Below, in pieces: positions 59,394-64,000 of a stretch of 64,000 nucleotides of DNA; the first letter of the stretch is position 1, and each line of letters starts with the position of its first letter. The notes beneath the pieces are model-generated. The model did no database searches. It was given only the letters and a program-made list of their open reading frames with translations, and had not been told where the DNA came from. The position numbers and the translations under genes are program-made. This DNA comes from Panacagrimonas sp052389915 (lineage in GTDB: Bacteria > Pseudomonadota > Gammaproteobacteria > Nevskiales > Nevskiaceae), in NCBI GenBank assembly GCA_052389915.1, contig JBQTHL010000023.1:56012-120011 (forward strand). Direction: 5' to 3'.

Positions 59394-60352
59394 GCGAGCA
59401 CCACCACTCCCATCACGACCATGACCACGGGCATGGTCATGCGCATCACGCGCACGAGTCGCACGGCAAGGCAGGTGGCGGCGCGGGGCGCTTGAAACTC
59501 GCGCTTGCGATCACCGTCACGGTGATGCTGGTCGAGGCGGTCGGCGGTTGGTGGACGAACTCGCTGGCCCTGATGGCCGATGCCGGTCACATGCTCGCGG
59601 ACGCCGGCAGCCTGCTGCTCGCGGTGCTCGCCATCGCGCAGGCTGCGCGGCCGGCCGATGCGCGGCACAGCTACGGACGCGGCCGTTTCCCGGTGCTGGC
59701 GGCCTTCGTCAACGGGCTGCTGTTGCTCGCGGTCAGCGCGTGGATTGCGGTCGAGGCCGTCGCGCGGCTGATGAATCCGGTGGAGGTCGAGGGCTGGACT
59801 CTGGCCGGCATCGCGATGATCGGGCTCGTCGCGAATCTTGCCGCGTTCGGTCTGCTGCACGGCGGCCATCAGCACGATCTAAATCGTCGCGGCGCCGCCG
59901 CGCACGTGTTGTCCGACCTGCTCGGTTCGGTCGCGGCGGTGAGTGCGGGGCTCATCATCGTGTACACCGGCTGGATGCGCGCCGATCCGCTGCTCTCCCT
60001 GCTGGCTGCGGCGCTGATTTTGCGCATCGGCATCCGGGTCACGCGCGAATCGGCGCACGTGCTGCTGGAAGGCGCGCCGCCCAACCTGAATCTCGCGAGC
60101 ATCGCGACCGATCTGCCGGGCGCGGTGACCGGTGTCAGCAGCGTGCATCACGTGCACGCCTGGTCGATCACGCCGGGCCATAACCTCATGACCTTGCACG
60201 CGGTCCTGACGCCGAGTGCGGACGCCGACGGCACCTTGGCGGGCATTCAGGCGTGGTTGCGCGAGACGCATCGCATCGGTCACGTCACCGTGCAGGTCGA
60301 GCGCGACAACTGCGACGACGGCGCGGTCTGTTCGACGGATGGGCGACAATAG
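59384..60352 (+). CDS. Cation diffusion facilitator (zinc/cobalt/cadmium exporter)
   Basis: 322-residue inner-membrane metal/proton antiporter of the ZitB/CzcD type. A very histidine-rich cytoplasmic N-terminus (HHHSHHDHDHGHGHAHHAH) precedes six helices. The transport-site motifs are HMLAD in TM2 and HVLSD in TM5, with the linker GGHQHDLNRRG. The C-terminal cytoplasmic metal-sensing domain (about 225–310) contains VSSVHHVHAWSITPGHNLMTLHAVL. The GTG at 59384 or the one at 59390 is the start, overlapping the prmB stop, so expression is coupled to prmB. Confidence 0.95.
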   Translation: MAVSEHHHSHHDHDHGHGHAHHAHESHGKAGGGAGRLKLALAITVTVMLVEAVGGWWTNSLALMADAGHMLADAGSLLLAVLAIAQAARPADARHSYGRGRFPVLAAFVNGLLLLAVSAWIAVEAVARLMNPVEVEGWTLAGIAMIGLVANLAAFGLLHGGHQHDLNRRGAAAHVLSDLLGSVAAVSAGLIIVYTGWMRADPLLSLLAAALILRIGIRVTRESAHVLLEGAPPNLNLASIATDLPGAVTGVSSVHHVHAWSITPGHNLMTLHAVLTPSADADGTLAGIQAWLRETHRIGHVTVQVERDNCDDGAVCSTDGRQ

Positions 60353-60370
60353 CGGCACTACAAGAACGTT

Positions 60371-60427
60371 TTGCGCAAAGACGCAAGACGCAAAGGAAAA
60401 ATATTTCTCGACTTTGCGTCTTTGCGC
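60371..60427. repeat. TTTGCGTCTTTGCGC palindrome, second copy
   Basis: GCGCAAAGACGCAA(GACGCAAAG) on the left and CTTTGCGTCTTTGCGC on the right fold into one long stem with a 7-base bulge. Same family as 20201–20300. It fills most of the 100-base gap between the CDF gene and aroC. Confidence 0.75.
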
Positions 60428-60452
60428 GACACTGCTTTTCGCAGGTTGATCC

Positions 60453-61550
60453 ATGTCCGGCAACACCTTCGGCCGTCTGTTCTGCGTCACCAGCTTCGGC
60501 GAATCGCACGGGCCGGCCATCGGCTGCGTGGTGGACGGCTGCCCGCCGGGGCTGGAGCTGAGCGAATCGGACTTGCAGCCCGATCTCGACCGGCGCAAGC
60601 CGGGCACGTCGAAGTACGTGACGCAGCGCAAGGAAGACGATGCGGTGCGCATCCTCTCCGGCGTGTTCGAGGGGCGCACCACCGGTACGCCGATTGCGCT
60701 GCTGATCGAGAACCAGGATCAGCGCAGCTACGACTACGAGAAGATCAAGCAGACCTTCCGCCCCAACCACGCCGACTATGCCTACGTGCAGAAATACGGC
60801 GTGCGCGATCACCGCGGCGGCGGACGTAGCTCCGCGCGCGAGACCGCGGTGAGGGTGGCGGCCGCGGGCATCGCCAAGAAATGGCTGCGGCAGAAATTCG
60901 GTGTCGAGGTGCGCGGCTATGTCGCGCAGATCGGGCCTGTAGAGATCGAGTTGAAGGATTGGAATGCGGTCGACCGCAATGCCTTCTTCTGTCCGGACAC
61001 CGCGCGTGTGCCGGAACTCGAAGCGCTGATCGACCGGCTTCGTTCAGAAGGCGATTCGGTAGGCGCGAGAGTGAACGTGGTCGTGACGAACATGCCGGTG
61101 GGCCTGGGGGAGCCGGTGTTCGACCGCCTGGACGCCGATCTCGCGCACGCGCTCATGAGCATCAACGCGGTCAAGGGCGTGGAGATCGGCGACGGCATGC
61201 GAGTGGCCGGCATGCGCGGCACCGAGCATCGCGACGAGATGAGCCCGCAGGGTTTTCTCGCCGATCATTCCGGCGGCGTGTCCGGCGGCATCAGCACCGG
61301 CCAGGACCTGCTGTGTTCCATCGCGATCAAGCCCACGTCGAGCATCACCACGCCGGGCAAGTCGATAGACGAAGACGGCAAGTCGGTGGACATGCGCACC
61401 ACCGGACGTCACGACCCCTGCGTCGGCATCCGCGCCGTGCCGATTGCGGAGGCGATGGTTGCGCTGGTGCTGATGGATCACGCGTTGCGACATCGTGCGC
61501 AGAACGCGGATGTAGTGGTGACCACGCCGCGGATTCCCGGCACTGCCTGA
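60453..61550 (+). CDS. aroC: Chorismate synthase
   Basis: 365-residue FMN-dependent enzyme that converts 5-enolpyruvylshikimate-3-phosphate to chorismate. Signatures: VTSFGESHGPAIGCVVDGCPPGL, LDRRKPGTSKYVTQRKE, DHRGGGRSSARETAVRVAAG, and HSGGVSGGISTGQDL, then RHDPCVGIRAVPIAEAM. Length and motifs are standard. prmB lies nearby upstream, the common gammaproteobacterial order, and an MFS gene follows after 18 bases. Confidence 0.97.
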   Translation: MSGNTFGRLFCVTSFGESHGPAIGCVVDGCPPGLELSESDLQPDLDRRKPGTSKYVTQRKEDDAVRILSGVFEGRTTGTPIALLIENQDQRSYDYEKIKQTFRPNHADYAYVQKYGVRDHRGGGRSSARETAVRVAAAGIAKKWLRQKFGVEVRGYVAQIGPVEIELKDWNAVDRNAFFCPDTARVPELEALIDRLRSEGDSVGARVNVVVTNMPVGLGEPVFDRLDADLAHALMSINAVKGVEIGDGMRVAGMRGTEHRDEMSPQGFLADHSGGVSGGISTGQDLLCSIAIKPTSSITTPGKSIDEDGKSVDMRTTGRHDPCVGIRAVPIAEAMVALVLMDHALRHRAQNADVVVTTPRIPGTA

Positions 61551-61568
61551 TTTTCGTCGCTTCGGCTC

Positions 61569-62780
61569 ATGACCCGCTGGTCCCACGCTGAGACCGAGCA
61601 CGCGCTCGCCGCACGGCGCGGCCTGCATTTCAAGCTCTCCAGCTTCTACTTCATTTACTACGTTGCGGTCGGCGCCTTCGTGCCGTTCTGGCCGCTGTAC
61701 CTGCACAGCCTGGGTTACTCGCCGGTACAGATCGGCAGCGCGCTGGCGGCGACCGGACTGGTGCGCGTGGTCGTGCCGGTGGCCTGGGGCTGGATCATGG
61801 ATCGCAGCGGCCGGCGCATGCCCTGGATTGCGGGCGGCATGACGATGGCCGCCATCCTTTTCAGTCTGGTTCCGTTCTCGCCGAATTTCCAGGTGCTGAT
61901 CGCGCTGCACGTGGCCTACGCGATTTTCTGGAACGTCGCCTTGCCGCCGTTCGACGTAGTGACGCTCAATCACCTGGCGCGAACCGGTAGCGACTACGCA
62001 CGCATCCGACTGTGGGGCAGCATCGGTTTCGTCGTTGCGGTGGCGGCGCTCGGCCCCATCCTCGATCGCACCGGCATGGGCCCGGTGCCCTGGGTGGTCG
62101 TCGCCGCCATGCTGGGCATGGTGTGGTTGAGCCTGCACGTGCCGGACGTTCACGACCATCGCCCGCACGACGCCGCGCTTGGCGGCTTCCTCGCCCGTGC
62201 ACGCAAGCCGGCGGTGATCGCGCTGCTGGCCGCGTGTTTCCTGTCGCAGCTTTCGTTCGCGCCGTTCTACGGATTCTTCTCGATCTATCTCGAGCAGTAC
62301 GATTACACGCGGACGGTCATCGGCGGGCTGTGGGCATTGGGCGTGATAGCCGAAGTGATCGTGTTTCTCTACACCGGCCGCATCATCCGCCGCTTCGGCG
62401 CGCGGCCGGTGCTGATCGCGACCCTGCTCAGTTCGGCGCTGCGCTGGGTCTTGCTCGCCTTGTTCGTGGAAGTGGGTGCGCTGCTGGTTGTCAGCCAGTT
62501 GCTGCACTTTCTTAGCTTCGCCGTGTATCACGCCGTGACCGTGCATTACATTCACGAACTGTTTCCGGGACGCATGCAGGGTCGCGGGCAGGCCTTGCTG
62601 GTGGCGGTGAGTTTCGGTCTGGGCGGCGCTCTGGGTAGCCTGCTCAGCGGCAGCGCCTGGGAGGCGCTCGGACCGCAGGTGGTGTATCTCGCCGCGACCT
62701 TCGTCGCATTGCTGGGTGCGGGTGTCGCGGTCTACGCGCCCTCGCTGGCCCCCACCGCGCATCGAACCACCCCCGCATGA
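61569..62780 (+). CDS. MFS transporter (HcaT/phenylpropionate-permease-like)
   Basis: 403-residue major-facilitator protein with about 12 helices. The N-terminal FYFIYYVAVGAFVPFWPLYLHSLGYSPVQIG is typical of the MFS_1-like/HcaT group. WGWIMDRSGRRMPW is the motif-A loop, IRLWGSIGFVVAVAALGPILD follows, and IIRRFGARPVL is the second-half equivalent. The substrate is unknown; relatives carry small aromatic acids or nucleosides. DUF6122 begins inside its stop (ATGA overlap). Confidence 0.9.
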   Translation: MTRWSHAETEHALAARRGLHFKLSSFYFIYYVAVGAFVPFWPLYLHSLGYSPVQIGSALAATGLVRVVVPVAWGWIMDRSGRRMPWIAGGMTMAAILFSLVPFSPNFQVLIALHVAYAIFWNVALPPFDVVTLNHLARTGSDYARIRLWGSIGFVVAVAALGPILDRTGMGPVPWVVVAAMLGMVWLSLHVPDVHDHRPHDAALGGFLARARKPAVIALLAACFLSQLSFAPFYGFFSIYLEQYDYTRTVIGGLWALGVIAEVIVFLYTGRIIRRFGARPVLIATLLSSALRWVLLALFVEVGALLVVSQLLHFLSFAVYHAVTVHYIHELFPGRMQGRGQALLVAVSFGLGGALGSLLSGSAWEALGPQVVYLAATFVALLGAGVAVYAPSLAPTAHRTTPA

Positions 62781-63097
62781 GTCTCGCGTCCTGGCTGCAC
62801 CTGCTGCTGCACGGACTGGTGCCGCTCGCGGTCGCGCTGATCTTCTTCCGCACGCGCTGGCGTCAAGCATTCGTGTGGATGCTGGCGGGCTGGCTGATCG
62901 ATGCGGACCACCTGCTGGCCGAACCGGTCTATGCGCCGAACCGTTGCAGCATCGGATTTCATCCGCTGCACACCTTGCCCGCGATCGCGGTCTATGGCTC
63001 GCTGAGCCTGATTCCGCAGACGCGGCTGCTGGGCTTGGGGTTGGCGATTCACATCGCGCTGGACACGGCGGATTGTGCGCGCATGAGAACGACGTAG
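62777..63097 (+). CDS. DUF6122 small membrane protein
   Basis: 106 residues with hydrophobic helices at about 5–24, 30–43 and 75–95. The motif WLIDADHLLAEPVYAPNRCSIGFHPLHT contains the D-x-D-H-L and H-x-L-H residues conserved in the DUF6122 family (related to YdjM-like membrane hydrolases). The histidines and aspartates suggest metal binding; function unknown. It is translationally coupled to the MFS gene. Its stop marks the start of the decayed accessory stretch. Confidence 0.8.
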   Translation: MSLASWLHLLLHGLVPLAVALIFFRTRWRQAFVWMLAGWLIDADHLLAEPVYAPNRCSIGFHPLHTLPAIAVYGSLSLIPQTRLLGLGLAIHIALDTADCARMRTT

Positions 63098-63145
63098 CCG
63101 GGATGCGAGGCTGGGGACGCGGCTCCCTGCCAGGCTGTCGTCCAC

Positions 63146-63611
63146 CCGGGCTGTGTTTGCTGCTGCCATTCGAGTTCGCCGAAGCTGTGGTAGGCGTACT
63201 TCCGCTCGCCCATGTGCGGGTCGAGCATCGAGGTCTTGCGACCCCCGATGTGTAGGTGATCCAGGTCGCCTGGCCAACGGGATCGACGGTCTTCACCAGA
63301 TTGCCGGTGCTGTCGTAGTTTTAGCGCATGTAAATACCGCCGGCATCGACGATCTGCGCCGTCTTGTCCAAAGCATTGCGGCTCTCCACCCGGGAGCGCC
63401 CATCGGGTCGGTGATGGTGGTGTCCAGGCCGTCCAGGCGTAGCGGGTGGAGATGCGGCTGCCGCTGGGGTCCCGGAGATTCGATCTCGCTGATCCGGCCG
63501 CGGGCGTCGTGGCGGGTGATGACCGAAGCACCGACTTTGTTTTGGAATGGGGGACGGCGGGCTTCGATCACGCGACCCTGGGCGTCGCGGCGAAGGAATT
63601 CAACCAGGCCC
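63146..63611 (-). pseudogene. RHS/YD-repeat protein remnant
   Basis: The minus strand encodes YD-repeat fragments spread over three frames: GLVEFLRRDAQGRVIEARRPPF, VITRHDARGRISEIESPG, SGSRISTRYAWT, LDTTITDPMG, NYDSTGNLVKTVDPVGQATWITY, then GRKTSMLDPHMGERKYAYHSFGELEWQQQ. At least four frameshifts and one in-frame TAA (before NYDSTGN) break the gene, and both ends are missing. Intact RHS proteins are large secreted or toxin-delivering polypeptides of over 1000 residues. This is a fragment of the repeat shell with no toxin domain. Confidence 0.82.
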
Positions 63612-63621
63612 CTTTAGCTCC

Positions 63622-63796
63622 CCCCTTTCGCTCCCCCATTTCCCTGGGATGCCGCTTGCCGTGGAAAAGAATGAAGCGTTTAATCCAGTGAACGTAGGAC
63701 TCTTCGGTGCGCAGGCTGTAGTGCTTGGTCCGCAACCGAATCCGCACCTGATCCAGCAGTCGAGGTCCACCCCGTGGTTTCCACCTTGGCGTCCAT
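63622..63796 (-). pseudogene. Integron-type tyrosine recombinase, N-terminal fragment
   Basis: It starts MDAKVETTG at ATG 63796 with a strong GGAGGAGGT seven bases upstream, then after a one-base frameshift continues PRLLDQVRIRLRTKHYSLRT and EESYVHWIKRFILFHGKRHP. This is the SAM-like N-terminal domain of IntI-type integrases (compare LHYSLRTEQAYVNWVRAFI in IntI1, recalled). It is cut after about 55 residues, where RHS sequence begins, so the catalytic domain is absent. It could derive from a chromosomal integron or from an IS91-associated recombinase. Confidence 0.78.
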
Positions 63797-64000
63797 GCAA
63801 TCGACCTCCTCCGATCAGAAGTTCTTGCCGATCATATACTTGGAAAAGTGCCATCCGGGTTATGCCGCGTGTACGCCGAATTATGCCGCGCGCGGCGTTC
63901 CATTTAATTGGTGTTGGAGTTTCTTGGGCTGCGGTGCAATCCGAATTTATTGCACATGGCGCTGGCCTGTATGAAGTCTTGCGTTACGTGCTAGAACCGA
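63797..64000. other. AT-richer region upstream of the recombinase fragment
   Basis: No gene is supported here. Two 10-bp direct repeats TTATGCCGCG (63860–63869 and 63881–63890) are spaced 21 bases apart in front of the recombinase start, the place where attI or a recombinase-binding site would be expected. The rest looks like non-coding or foreign sequence of lower GC. Confidence 0.4.

Noticed and set aside
61044..63296. 750-residue minus-strand frame opposite aroC, MFS and DUF6122
   Set aside because: Antisense to three convincing genes; only its first residues (KTVDPVGQATWITY) are real, belonging to the RHS remnant.
63860..63890. Possible attI/attC site at the right edge
   Set aside because: Only direct repeats are visible; no GTTRRRY core or inverted-repeat attC structure was found, so no recombination site is called.

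Overview
This is a GC-rich, densely coded chromosomal window. It reads as a gammaproteobacterium, probably near Nevskiales, Xanthomonadales or pseudomonads. The inference rests on gene content: split pntAA/pntAB/pntB, a desT-like regulator divergent from a desaturase/reductase pair, an envC–rhodanese–grxC–secB–gpsA block, a Mg-type hemB, and prmB next to aroC. The species cannot be named from the sequence. I found no rRNA, tRNA or CRISPR array.

Layout. 1–8.0 kb: the 5' part of leuS, a GST, an orphan MoxR ATPase, a lipoprotein, and a fatty-acid desaturase operon with a divergent DesT/FabR-type repressor and three operator-like palindromes between them. 8.0–25.7 kb: mostly housekeeping genes (CbrC-like, DUF445, transhydrogenase, mscL, an SDR, DUF4124, DUF1329, envC, rhodanese, grxC, secB, gpsA, an ECF sigma/anti-sigma pair, a fatty-acid hydroxylase, hemB, aroE, a TPR protein).

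25.7–50.1 kb is the most interesting part: a long leftward-transcribed surface and biofilm island. A variant curli operon (csgE, csgF, curlin-like, csgG, curlin-like) lies downstream of a roughly 20-kb two-partner-secretion operon. In transcription order that operon encodes a TpsB transporter, an ExbB fused to DUF2341 and a LamG-like lectin domain, ExbD, a TonB-like protein, a porin, a coiled-coil protein, a YbjN-like protein and a 4132-residue exoprotein with a DUF3739-like C-terminus. Its content resembles the Pseudomonas aeruginosa pdt locus (comparison from memory). A large PstS-like secreted phosphate-binding protein sits just beyond it.

53–57 kb: a CBU_0592-family membrane protein and a compact arsenic operon (arsR, arsI/cadI-like, LMW arsC, aquaglyceroporin, glutaredoxin-type arsC, arsH) with a visible promoter/operator. 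57–63 kb: psd, SCO1, prmB, a CDF transporter, aroC, an MFS transporter and DUF6122. 63.1–64 kb is a decayed mobile or accessory margin: an RHS/YD-repeat pseudogene abutting the 5' end of a frameshifted integron-type tyrosine recombinase. At least five families of short palindromic repeats occupy the intergenic gaps, and one appears to supply the start codon of a curlin gene.
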